From NCBI GenBank assembly GCA_050733935.1, contig JBOHUC010000016.1:1-64000 (forward strand): 64,000 nucleotides of DNA. The letters are read 5' to 3'. Numbering within the stretch: position 1 is the first letter of the stretch; each line of letters begins with the position of its first letter. Under the pieces are notes generated by a model that had not been told where the DNA came from, searched no databases, and saw only the letters and a list, made by a program, of their open reading frames with translations. This stretch comes from JBOHUC01 sp050733935. Lineage in GTDB: Bacteria; Eisenbacteria; RBG-16-71-46; DASYSL01. Position numbers and translations under genes: made by a program. Shown here one piece after another: positions 42,427-50,186 of this stretch.

Positions 42427-43322
42427 TTCGCGGGCACCGTCCCATCCGGAACCCGCGGCGGCGTTGTCGCTTCGAGGGCCACGGGAGACGCCGACTCGCT
42501 CCGTTGCTGATGGCGATGCCGACGGGCCTCGAGCTCGCGATAGAAGAGCGTCCAGCAGGTCGTGAACACGAGGAGCGCGAGCTGAAGCGGCAGACCGAGC
42601 GCGAGATCGAGCAGGAATCCGGGAGAGGGCCCGAGAACGCCGACCGCCGACTGGCGCACGATTCCCACGAGGATCCCGAGCCCGAGGAAGAGAACGCCCC
42701 AGTAGGCGACCATGCCGAGCCAGGCGGTCACGTTGTGCTCGAGCAAATCGCGGCTCTGCCGGAGCGAGCCGAAGAGCCGGCCAGGCCCGAGGACCGCGGC
42801 CTGATTCGCGAACGAGCACGCGATCGCAACGACGAGCCCCGGCAGGACGAGCAGGAAGAAACCGATCTGAAAGAGCGCGTAGACCGCGACCATCACGGCG
42901 ATCAAGGACCACGATCGCGCGAGCGCGCGGCTGAACGTCTCGGCGAGATCCAGCCGCCGCCCGTGCGCGAGCGCATCCGCGCGCACGAGGATCCACGACT
43001 CGCCGAGCACGCGCGAGAACACGACGAGCGGAAGAACGCCCATGACGGCGGCGAGCAACCCGCGCTGCCCGGCCACCGGGGAGGCATTCGAGGACGACAT
43101 TCCGATCCCGAGGTGCACCATGATCTCTCCGAGGAGAGTCACGAACGACCAGACCGGAAAGAAGACGATCGCGGGGATGAGAAGGAGACCGAACGGATCG
43201 CTCCGAAGGCACATGCGCCAGGAGAGACTGGCGACGGCCTGAACGGAACCGAGAGGAAACGGGGCGTCGGCGGACGCGGGCGGCAGCGCCGCCGGGGTTG
43301 CGTCCGGGACGGACGAATTCAC
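42423..43322 (-). CDS. Hypothetical integral membrane protein
   Basis: 299 residues with about six membrane segments (DPFGLLLIPAIVFFPVWSFV; GLLAAVMGVLPLVVFSRVL; SLIAVMVAVYALFQIGFFLL; VTAWLGMVAYWGVLFLGLGI; LLDLALGLPLQLALLVFTTC). Resembles the membrane domain of DUF975/GDPD-family proteins. Loops at residues 120-150 are Arg-rich. GTG at 43322 is preceded by AGGAG. First gene of the operon that continues with the binding protein and the NtrYX pair. It shares a bidirectional promoter with moaC. Function not recognised. Confidence 0.6.
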   Translation of the reverse strand: MNSSVPDATPAALPPASADAPFPLGSVQAVASLSWRMCLRSDPFGLLLIPAIVFFPVWSFVTLLGEIMVHLGIGMSSSNASPVAGQRGLLAAVMGVLPLVVFSRVLGESWILVRADALAHGRRLDLAETFSRALARSWSLIAVMVAVYALFQIGFFLLVLPGLVVAIACSFANQAAVLGPGRLFGSLRQSRDLLEHNVTAWLGMVAYWGVLFLGLGILVGIVRQSAVGVLGPSPGFLLDLALGLPLQLALLVFTTCWTLFYRELEARRHRHQQRSESASPVALEATTPPRVPDGTVPAN

Positions 43323-43397
43323 GCGTGAGGGCTCCTGTCCGTGAGAGCCGGGCGGCTCCCGGCATCGCGGCGGGAACGGGCAAAGCGCCGCAGTGCG

Positions 43398-43430
43398 TTG
43401 ACACTACGAACGAGCGCTGCCTATTGTCAA
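43398..43430. promoter_or_regulatory. Symmetric bidirectional promoter between the membrane/NtrYX operon and moaC
   Basis: Plus strand: TTGACA (43398-43403), 18-bp spacer, TATTGT (43422-43427), toward moaC. Minus strand: TTGACA (43430-43425), 18-bp spacer, TAGTGT (43406-43401), toward the membrane-protein gene. The two promoters are almost mirror images; each -10 is fused to the other's -35. The -10 ends seven bases before the moaC ATG at 43435. Confidence 0.6.
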
Positions 43431-43434
43431 GCCG

Positions 43435-43950
43435 ATGGCCCGCCCGCCAAGAGCAAAGCGCATGTCGAAGAGTCCGCGACCCTCCCATCTCGACGCGGAA
43501 GGGCGCGCAAAGATGGTGAACGTGAGCCCGAAGGACGTCACGGCCCGCGAAGCGGTCGCCCGCGGCCGCGTGTTCATGCACCGGAAGACGCTCGCGTTGA
43601 TCCGCGGCAACCGCGCGAAAAAAGGCGACGTGCTCACGGTCGCCAAGCTCGCCGCGATCGGTGCGGCCAAGCACACCGCCGACCTCATTCCGCTCGCACA
43701 CACCCTCTCCCTCGACGGAGTCGAAGTCGCGTTCTCGTTCGACGACGCCGGATCGAGCGTCGGAATCGAAGCGCGCGTCGCGGCCACCGGCCGCACGGGC
43801 GTCGAGATGGAAGCACTGTGCGCCGTCTCGCTGGCCGCTCTCACGATCTACGACATGCTCAAGGCCGTGGATCGCGGCATGGTCGTGGGCGAAATCGCCC
43901 TGTGGGAGAAGCGCGGCGGCAAGAGCGGCTCCTGGCACCGGGACGCCTGA
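43435..43950 (+). CDS. moaC: Cyclic pyranopterin monophosphate synthase MoaC
   Basis: 171 residues. Second step of molybdenum-cofactor synthesis (with MoaA). Core: HLDAEGRAKMVNVSPKDVTA, KHTADLIPLAHTLSLDGVEV, GVEMEALCAVSLAALTIYDM and LKAVDRGMVVG, all typical. The ATG at 43435 is adopted because transcription should start there; ATG 43462 is the alternative and would trim nine basic residues. Followed by moeA after eight bases. Confidence 0.93.
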   Translation: MARPPRAKRMSKSPRPSHLDAEGRAKMVNVSPKDVTAREAVARGRVFMHRKTLALIRGNRAKKGDVLTVAKLAAIGAAKHTADLIPLAHTLSLDGVEVAFSFDDAGSSVGIEARVAATGRTGVEMEALCAVSLAALTIYDMLKAVDRGMVVGEIALWEKRGGKSGSWHRDA

Positions 43951-43957
43951 CACCGCC

Positions 43958-45271
43958 ATGCCCGAGCCGGAGCGCCGCTTCGTCCCGTTCGAGAATGCGC
44001 TGCGCTCCGTGCTCCGGCGAGCCGAGGAACTGCGCCTCGGAACCGAGACCATTCCGCTCGACGAGGCGCTCGGGCGAACGCTGCGCGAGGACATCGTCGC
44101 GGACGAGCCGTTCCCTTCGTTCGCGAACTCGGCCATGGACGGGTTCGCCGTCCGCGCGGCGGACGTGGCGGGAGCGACGTCCGAGTCACCGCGACGTCTT
44201 CGTGTGATCGAACGGGTCGCCGCGGGCGCCGTTCCGGCACGCGCGCTCGACGCGGGCGAGGCAACGCGCATCATGACCGGAGCCCCGCTTCCGCTCGCGG
44301 CGGACGCAGTCGTCCCCATCGAATCCACGTCGGCGTTCGGCAACCGGTCGGACGACTTCGCGGACGTGGACGTTCACGGTCCGGTCGCTGCAGGAGAGAA
44401 CGTCCGGCCGGCGGGCGAGGACTTTTCGGCGGGCGAGCGGCTTGCGATCGCCGGGCGTCCGATCGACGCGGGTGTCATCGGCGTGATGGCCGCACTCGGA
44501 CACAACTCGGCAGAAGTGTCGCGCATTCCCCGCGTGGCGATCATCTCGACGGGCGACGAGCTCGTTCCGCCGGGGCAGCCTCTCCCGCCCGGCAAGATCC
44601 GCGATTCCAACTCCCACACGCTGCGCGCGCTCGTGCGCGCGGCTGGAGCTTCGCCCGGCCCGACGTGGCACGTGGCGGACGATCCGGTCGCGCTCGAAGC
44701 GGCGGTGCGCAAGGTGCTCGAGCGCTGCGACGTGGTCGTGACGATCGGCGGCGTCTCGGCCGGTGATTTCGATCCGGTGCGGCAGGCCCTCGGAACGTTC
44801 GCCGACGTCGAGCTGTGGCGCGTCGGGATGCGCCCCGGCCAGCCGCAGGCGTTCGGCGTGGTCGAAGGCAGGCTCTTCTTCGGCCTTCCGGGGAACCCGG
44901 TCTCGACGGCCGTCGTGTTCGAGATGCTCGTTCGGCCCGCACTGTGGACGATGATGGGGCGGACGGATCTCGATCGCCCGCGCGTGCGCGCGACGATGAG
45001 CGAAGCAGTGACCTCGAAATCCGGACGGCGCGATTTCCTGCGCGTCACGCTCGCGACCGATGCGACCGCACCCGGGGGTTACCGGGCGAGCCTCACCGGA
45101 ACGCAGTCCTCGGGTGCGATTTCGTCGATTCTGCGAGCGGACGGGCTCGCCGTCGTGCCGGACGGAATCGAACGGGTCGCTCCGGGCGATGCGTTGGAGG
45201 TCCTTCTCTGGAGATCGAATCCCGTCGGCGCGGGACCGACGGCCGCCTCTCAGGCGGACGGTTTGCGCTAG
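43958..45271 (+). CDS. moeA: Molybdopterin molybdenumtransferase MoeA
   Basis: 437 residues. Inserts molybdenum into molybdopterin. Visible: ANSAMDGFAVRAADVAGA, IMTGAPLPLAADAVVPIE, ISTGDELVPPGQPLPPGKIR, the GGVSAGDFD loop, FGLPGNPVSTAVVFEML and the C-terminal GRRDFLRV. ATG at 43958, seven bases after the moaC stop. With moaC it forms a small moco unit; MoaA, MoaB/MogA and moaE were not seen here. The protein ends at 45271, followed by a region of 182 bases holding the conserved block upstream of the secreted paralogue. Confidence 0.94.
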   Translation: MPEPERRFVPFENALRSVLRRAEELRLGTETIPLDEALGRTLREDIVADEPFPSFANSAMDGFAVRAADVAGATSESPRRLRVIERVAAGAVPARALDAGEATRIMTGAPLPLAADAVVPIESTSAFGNRSDDFADVDVHGPVAAGENVRPAGEDFSAGERLAIAGRPIDAGVIGVMAALGHNSAEVSRIPRVAIISTGDELVPPGQPLPPGKIRDSNSHTLRALVRAAGASPGPTWHVADDPVALEAAVRKVLERCDVVVTIGGVSAGDFDPVRQALGTFADVELWRVGMRPGQPQAFGVVEGRLFFGLPGNPVSTAVVFEMLVRPALWTMMGRTDLDRPRVRATMSEAVTSKSGRRDFLRVTLATDATAPGGYRASLTGTQSSGAISSILRADGLAVVPDGIERVAPGDALEVLLWRSNPVGAGPTAASQADGLR

Positions 45272-45294
45272 CGAACCCCGCGTCTCGACCGCAT

Positions 45295-45400
45295 CCGGCT
45301 TGACAGTCGGGCCTCGAAAGCGGACCCTTGCCCGGCCCGCGATCGAGTTGCGGGTGCTCCCCCCATCGTAGCTGCCTCATTGATTGCAGTCGGGATCGAT
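45295..45400 (+). promoter_or_regulatory. Conserved upstream block of the first secreted paralogue
   Basis: Matches 47290-47395 upstream of the sister gene: GGCTTGACA (TTGACA at 45300-45305), then AAAGCGGAC, CCCCCATCGTAG and TCAT-N-TTG-CAGTCG-GATCG. The ATG follows 64 bases after the last TTGCAGT. TTGACA fits a -35 hexamer, but no good -10 was found at 17 bp. Confidence 0.45.
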
Positions 45401-45453
45401 CGAAATCGTCCAAGGTCCAAGCCCCCGCCTGCTCTTCCCCCAGGAGAGCACTC

Positions 45454-47199
45454 ATGAAACTCCGTACTATGGCTGTCACGCTTCTGGTTCTGTGCAGTGC
45501 CTCCGCATCATGGTCCGCCGTTCCACCCGAATTCCGTAGCCGCATGGGCCCGAAGGCTCCACCGGAGTCGAAAGGATTGAAGGGCCCGAACGCCCCGATG
45601 TCCGGAGGCGACACCTTCGGAACCGCAACCGTGATCCCGTCCCTTCCCTACTCGGATACCGGCGGGACGTGCGGCGCGACCGACGACTATCCGCCGCCCT
45701 GCTGGGGACCGGGCGGTGGGCCGGACGTCGTGTACGTCTACACGCCGCCCGGGAACGAGGCCGTCACGATCAACCTGTGCGGATCGAGCTATGACACTGG
45801 CCTTTACGTGGTCCGGAGCACGGACCTCGCCGTGATCGCGTGCGTGGACGACGCGTGCGGCCTCCAATCGAGGCTCAATGACGTTCCGATGGTGGCCGGC
45901 ACTCCGTATTACATTGTCGTGGACGGATACAGCACCGCCTGCGGCGCGTACACGATGACGGTCTCCGGACCGTGCGCGATCGAGTGCCCGCCCGGGGCGA
46001 TCGCCGAGGGCGAGCCGGATTGCTTCGACGGATACATCGACAACTACAACGGCGGGTGTAATTCGTTGCCGGCCGTGTTCCAGACGATCGCCTGCTCGGA
46101 CGAACTCGAGGAGATCGTGGTCTGCGGAAAGTACGGCACGTACATCGATCCGGAGTTCGGAGAGTTCCGCGACACGGACTGGTACGAGATCGTGCTGAGT
46201 GAGGGAACGAACATCCAGGTCACGGTCGTCGGCGAGGCCGCCACGCAGATGGCGATCGTCAACGCCACCGGTGGATGCGAGGGGTTCACGATCGCGTGCG
46301 GCTCGGTCTTCAGCGACCCGTGCATCCCCGGCACGTGCAGCGTGTTCCTCCCCGCCGGAACGTATTGGATTTTCGTCGCGCCGAGCGTGTTCGCCGGCGT
46401 GCCTTGCGGGCGTGACTACGTTCTCAGCGTGCGCGGTTACGAGTGCACGATTCCGCCGCCGCCGCCGCCCATGCAGGGCATGTACGGGTCGACGCGCGCG
46501 GGACAGCTCCTGACGGTCAACACGACGACCGGAGTGGCGAGCTTCCTCGCGAACCTCCCGACGTTCGGCGGCATCGGCGCGTCGGAAATCGAGTACGACG
46601 TCAACACGAAGGAAGCCTACGTGCAGGGCGTTGATGGCTCGTTCACGATCCAGAAGTTCGACATCGACAGCGGCGCGCCGATCGGCGGCCCGGTCGGCGT
46701 CGGCGCTTCGTTCGCGGGACTCGAGGTCGTCGGATCGCAGCTGTACGGAACCGGACACACGGGTCCGTGCGCGCCGTCGTTCCTTGCGATCATCGATCCG
46801 AACAGCGGTCTTGTGACCCCGCTCGGAACGACCGGGTTCGGCCCCATCACAGGACTCGCGTACGACGACACCGGCGGCGACCTCTACGGCCTCACGGGAT
46901 GCGCCACTGGAAACTCGCTGCTCGTTCGCATCGACCGGGTGACGGGAGCCGGAACGCCCGTCGGCGGCGGAACCGGGTTCGAGGGAGGCAGCCTCGAGTT
47001 CGGCGAGGACGGCGTCCTGTACGGCGGCGGATCGAACGAGAACGGCGGGCGGTTCTACCGGATCGACACCACGACCGGCGCCGGAACGCTCATCGGACCG
47101 TCGGGCTTCCCGAATCTCACCGGGCTCACGCTCGTGCCGAAGACAACGCCCGTGACCGAGAAGTCGTGGGGCGCGATCAAGGCGAAGTACCACCGGTAG
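45454..47199 (+). CDS. Secreted pre-peptidase-like/beta-propeller protein, paralogue 1
   Basis: 581 residues. Signal peptide (MKLRTMAVTLLVLCSASASW). Two Cys-rich beta domains of pre-peptidase type (PPC) from about 45-180 (GGDTFGTATVIPSLPYSDTG; DVVYVYTPPGNE; YYIVVDGYS) and about 190-330 (DTDWYEIVLSEGTNIQVTV), then a propeller-like region from about 345 (MYGSTRAGQLLTVNTTTGVA; YGTGHTGPCAPSFLAIID; FGEDGVLYGGGSNENGGRFY). The protein ends EKSWGAIKAKYHR. About three quarters identical to the neighbour 47447-49189 by eye. Probably surface exposed or secreted; no catalytic motif was seen. GGAGAG precedes the ATG. Confidence 0.85.
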   Translation: MKLRTMAVTLLVLCSASASWSAVPPEFRSRMGPKAPPESKGLKGPNAPMSGGDTFGTATVIPSLPYSDTGGTCGATDDYPPPCWGPGGGPDVVYVYTPPGNEAVTINLCGSSYDTGLYVVRSTDLAVIACVDDACGLQSRLNDVPMVAGTPYYIVVDGYSTACGAYTMTVSGPCAIECPPGAIAEGEPDCFDGYIDNYNGGCNSLPAVFQTIACSDELEEIVVCGKYGTYIDPEFGEFRDTDWYEIVLSEGTNIQVTVVGEAATQMAIVNATGGCEGFTIACGSVFSDPCIPGTCSVFLPAGTYWIFVAPSVFAGVPCGRDYVLSVRGYECTIPPPPPPMQGMYGSTRAGQLLTVNTTTGVASFLANLPTFGGIGASEIEYDVNTKEAYVQGVDGSFTIQKFDIDSGAPIGGPVGVGASFAGLEVVGSQLYGTGHTGPCAPSFLAIIDPNSGLVTPLGTTGFGPITGLAYDDTGGDLYGLTGCATGNSLLVRIDRVTGAGTPVGGGTGFEGGSLEFGEDGVLYGGGSNENGGRFYRIDTTTGAGTLIGPSGFPNLTGLTLVPKTTPVTEKSWGAIKAKYHR

Positions 47200-47246
47200 A
47201 GGAGGCGCGGGCGGAGTCAGAGTCCGCGAAGCTGCCTGAAATCGTC

Positions 47247-47276
47247 GGGACCGGGCATGCGCCCGGTCCCTTCGTT
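47247..47276 (+). terminator. Rho-independent terminator between the two secreted paralogues
   Basis: A perfect 10-bp stem (GGGACCGGGC and complement, 47247-47270) with ATGC loop, then TTCGTTTA. Confidence 0.8.
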
Positions 47277-47289
47277 TACGTGTCCCGAT

Positions 47290-47395
47290 CCGGCTTGACA
47301 GGAACCCCGGCAAAGGCGGACGCTCGTTCGACCCGCGCGGGATGCGGGGAATCCCCCATCGTAGACGCTCATCGTTGGCAGTCGAGATCGCCTCG
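47290..47395 (+). promoter_or_regulatory. Conserved upstream block of the second secreted paralogue
   Basis: Counterpart of 45295-45400 with TTGACA at 47295-47300, CCCCCATCGTAG, and TTGGCAGTCG near 47375. The ATG at 47447 lies 65 bases after the last element. No clear -10 was found. Confidence 0.45.
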
Positions 47396-47446
47396 AACCA
47401 TGCAGCGTCCGTTTCCCCGCCTGCTCCTCTGTCCGAGGGGGGTTCC

Positions 47447-49189
47447 ATGAAGCTCCGCACCGCGGGTCCTGCACTCTTTACACTCGTGGCACTGTGCACT
47501 GCGTCCGCTGCATGGTCCGACGTTCCTCCCGAGTTCCGCAGCCGCGAAGGAACGAAGCCCTCGACGGAATCCAAGGGTCAGAAGGGATCGATGGCTCCAC
47601 TGTCGGGCGGAGACACGATCCCGAACGCGACGGTGATCCCGGCACTCCCTTACGTGGATTCAGGCGGAACGTGCGGCGCCAACGACGACTACCCACCCGT
47701 CTGCTGGGTCACGCCCGGCGCTCCCGACGTCGTCTACAAGTACACGCCCCCCACCAACGGAATTGTGACCATCAGCCTGTGCAATTCGAACTACGACACT
47801 GCACTGCTCCTCGTTCGGGGGACGGACTTCGTCGTGCTCAGGTGCGCGGACGACGTGTGCGGCCTGCAGTCGAGGATCGAGAACGTCCCGCTCATCGGCA
47901 ACATTCCGTACTACATCATCGTGGACGGCTGGGGGGAGAGCTGCGGGGAGTATCAGCTCACGGTCGCGGGCCCGTGCGAGCTCGAATGCCCGCCCGGTGC
48001 CATCGCCGAGGGCGAGCCGGATTGCGCCAGGGACTACGTGGACAACTACGACGGCGGATGCGTCTCGGTGCCGGCGGTATTCAAGTCGATCGCCTGCTCC
48101 GACGAGGAGATCGTGGTCTGTGGACGATTCGGCACCTACCGGGATGCGATCGGACCGCTCCGTGACACGGACTGGTACGAGATCGTCCTCGACAGCGACG
48201 CCAACCTCGAGGTGTCGGTTGTCGCCGAGGCTCCGACACAACTCGCCATTCTGAATGCCGCCGGCGGCTGCGTTGGCTTCACGGTCGCATGCGGCTCGGT
48301 CTTTGCAGAGGCGTGCATTACGGGAACCTGCAGCGCGTTCCTGTCGAAGGGAACGTACTGGATCTTCGTCTCTCCGAATGCCTTCGGCGGTGTGCCCTGT
48401 GGCACCGAGTACGATCTCCGGATCCGAGGATACGAGTGCTCGCTCCCACCGCCTCCCCCACCCGGACAGGGAATGTACGGATCGACGCGATCCGGACAGC
48501 TCCTGTCCGTGAACACTTCGACCGGGGCCGCAAGCCTCCTCGCGAACCTTCCGACCTTCGGCTCCATCGGCGCGGCTGAGATCGAGTACGACGGGAACAC
48601 GAAGATCGCCTATCTCCAGGGAGTCGACGGATCGTTCGCGATGCAGAAGTTCGACATCGACAGCGGCGTTCCGTTCGGAAGTCCGGTGGACGTGGGTGCG
48701 GCGTTCGACGGGCTCGAGGTCGTTGGTTCCCAGCTCTATGGAACCGGGCACACCGGGCCGTGCGCGCCGTCGTTCCTCGCGACGATCGATCCGAGCTCGG
48801 GCGCGGTCAACCCGATCGGCTCGACCGGGCTCGGGCCCATCACGGGGCTCGCGTTCGACGACGGGAAGGGCGTGCTGTACGGGATCACGGGCTGCGCCAG
48901 CGGGAATTCGCTGCTCGTCAACCTCGATCGCACGACGGGAGCCGCAACGGTCGTCGGTCCCACCGGATTCGAAGCCGCAAGTCTCGAGTTCGGGGAGGAC
49001 GGTGTCCTGTACGGCGGTGGATCAACCGAGGATGGCGGGCGCCTCTATCGGATCGACCTCGGAACCGGAGCCGGGACGCTCATCGGCCCGTCGGGCTTCC
49101 CGAGCCTCACGGGGCTCACGCTCGTGCCGAAGACGACGCCGGTGACGCAGCGGTCGTGGGGCGCCATCAAGGCGAAGTACCACCGGTAG
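47447..49189 (+). CDS. Secreted pre-peptidase-like/beta-propeller protein, paralogue 2
   Basis: 580 residues, same architecture as the preceding gene: signal peptide (KLRTAGPALFTLVALCTAS), two PPC-like Cys-rich domains and a propeller-like C-terminal half (MYGSTRSGQLLSVNTSTGA; AEIEYDGNTKIAYLQGVDGS), ending QRSWGAIKAKYHR. Separated from its sister by 247 bases containing a terminator and a duplicated upstream block, so each copy may be expressed on its own. Indels are few and clustered in linkers. Tandem duplication followed by divergence is the simplest explanation. No enzymatic motif found. Confidence 0.85.
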   Translation: MKLRTAGPALFTLVALCTASAAWSDVPPEFRSREGTKPSTESKGQKGSMAPLSGGDTIPNATVIPALPYVDSGGTCGANDDYPPVCWVTPGAPDVVYKYTPPTNGIVTISLCNSNYDTALLLVRGTDFVVLRCADDVCGLQSRIENVPLIGNIPYYIIVDGWGESCGEYQLTVAGPCELECPPGAIAEGEPDCARDYVDNYDGGCVSVPAVFKSIACSDEEIVVCGRFGTYRDAIGPLRDTDWYEIVLDSDANLEVSVVAEAPTQLAILNAAGGCVGFTVACGSVFAEACITGTCSAFLSKGTYWIFVSPNAFGGVPCGTEYDLRIRGYECSLPPPPPPGQGMYGSTRSGQLLSVNTSTGAASLLANLPTFGSIGAAEIEYDGNTKIAYLQGVDGSFAMQKFDIDSGVPFGSPVDVGAAFDGLEVVGSQLYGTGHTGPCAPSFLATIDPSSGAVNPIGSTGLGPITGLAFDDGKGVLYGITGCASGNSLLVNLDRTTGAATVVGPTGFEAASLEFGEDGVLYGGGSTEDGGRLYRIDLGTGAGTLIGPSGFPSLTGLTLVPKTTPVTQRSWGAIKAKYHR

Positions 49190-49197
49190 GTTTGCGG

Positions 49198-50166
49198 CTA
49201 CCGCCTGGGCTTGCTGCAGGCAGCATCGAGGAACTGGGCGACGCGCTCGGCGTATTCCGACGGGTGCTGATCGAACACTTCGGTGTGACCGGTATTCGGC
49301 TCGACCCATGACCAGGTCGCGTTGGCGGGACCGATCGCCCGAAGGAGTGCCCGCGTATCGGAAAGCGGCACGCGATCGTCCTTCGCGCCCGCGATGACCA
49401 TGATGGGGCGGTTCGCGGCGAGCGGCGCGGCCCGCAGGGCCGAGACCTCCTCGACCACGAGGCCGCGCCCCACGATGCGCTCCACCCCGAGCGCCACGAC
49501 GGGCACGAGCGCCGGTGCGAACGATCCACGCGCCGCTGCGCGCCCGAGCTCCGCTTCGAGCGAGACCGGCGATGAATCACTCACGAGTGCGACGATGGAC
49601 GGATCCTGCGCGACGGCGAGAAACGAAGCGAGCGAACCCGTCCCCTCTCCGAGCACGCAGACCGGGGCACCGACCGCCCGTTCGTGAGCCAGGCGCACGG
49701 CGGCCGCGATGTCCTGCTGCTCGAGGAACCCACCCGTCCGTTCGTCGCCCTTGCTTCCGCCATACGAACGGAAATCAATAAGCAGAAGAATGAACCCCGC
49801 GCGATGGAGATACCCCGCGTGGCGCAGCATCGAAGCCTTGCCGAGCTCGTCTTCGCCGTGCGCGAGGACGACCACCGCGAGATCGCGCCTTCGCGCGCCG
49901 TCACGCGGCGGAATCCACCAGCCTTCGAGATCGGTGCCGTCGCGGGCGCGCAGTGGAATGACGCTGTATGCGAGACCGGAATCAGCAGGTGTGAGCGCGG
50001 GCCGCGCGGAGCGATGGGCGACGAACGAGCGGGCGGCGACGAGGCCGGAAACGAGGATCGCGCTACCGGCGATCAGGGCGAGAACGAGAACGCCGGCGAC
50101 GGCCCAGGGCCACCACCGGCGAGTCGGTGCCGTCGGCAAAGTCGGCGCCTCGGGCATCGTCGACAT
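49198..50166 (-). CDS. Alpha/beta hydrolase lacking the usual serine nucleophile
   Basis: 322 residues. A membrane anchor at about 18-38 (WWPWAVAGVLVLALIAGSAI), then an alpha/beta fold: VVLAHGEDELGKASM, FRSYGGSKGDE, and DDRVPLSD and NTGHTEVF carrying the Asp and His. The nucleophile elbow reads VCVLGEGTGSLASFLAV: the usual GxSxG centre is GEGTG, so the Ser position is Gly. Either a Thr/Ser shift or an inactive protein is possible. ATG at 50166 (a second Met at 50157). The gene is not in the nuoN frame; it ends 8 bases from the paralogue's stop. Substrate unknown. Confidence 0.75.
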   Translation of the reverse strand: MSTMPEAPTLPTAPTRRWWPWAVAGVLVLALIAGSAILVSGLVAARSFVAHRSARPALTPADSGLAYSVIPLRARDGTDLEGWWIPPRDGARRRDLAVVVLAHGEDELGKASMLRHAGYLHRAGFILLLIDFRSYGGSKGDERTGGFLEQQDIAAAVRLAHERAVGAPVCVLGEGTGSLASFLAVAQDPSIVALVSDSSPVSLEAELGRAAARGSFAPALVPVVALGVERIVGRGLVVEEVSALRAAPLAANRPIMVIAGAKDDRVPLSDTRALLRAIGPANATWSWVEPNTGHTEVFDQHPSEYAERVAQFLDAACSKPRR

Positions 50167-50186
50167 GATTGCGCGGGCCGCGCCCG

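Noticed and set aside
40618..44343. Very long minus-strand frame through the membrane-protein and moaC region
   Set aside because: The C-terminal 602 codons are the binding protein; the rest is antisense or out of frame with recognised genes.
45295..45400. Complete sigma70 promoter from TTGACA
   Set aside because: TTGACA is present but no acceptable -10 hexamer stands at 16-18 bp, so only a conserved block is claimed.
46480..49189. Recent copy or assembly duplicate of the secreted gene
   Set aside because: The two genes differ throughout, with different signal peptides and linkers, so they are true diverged paralogues.
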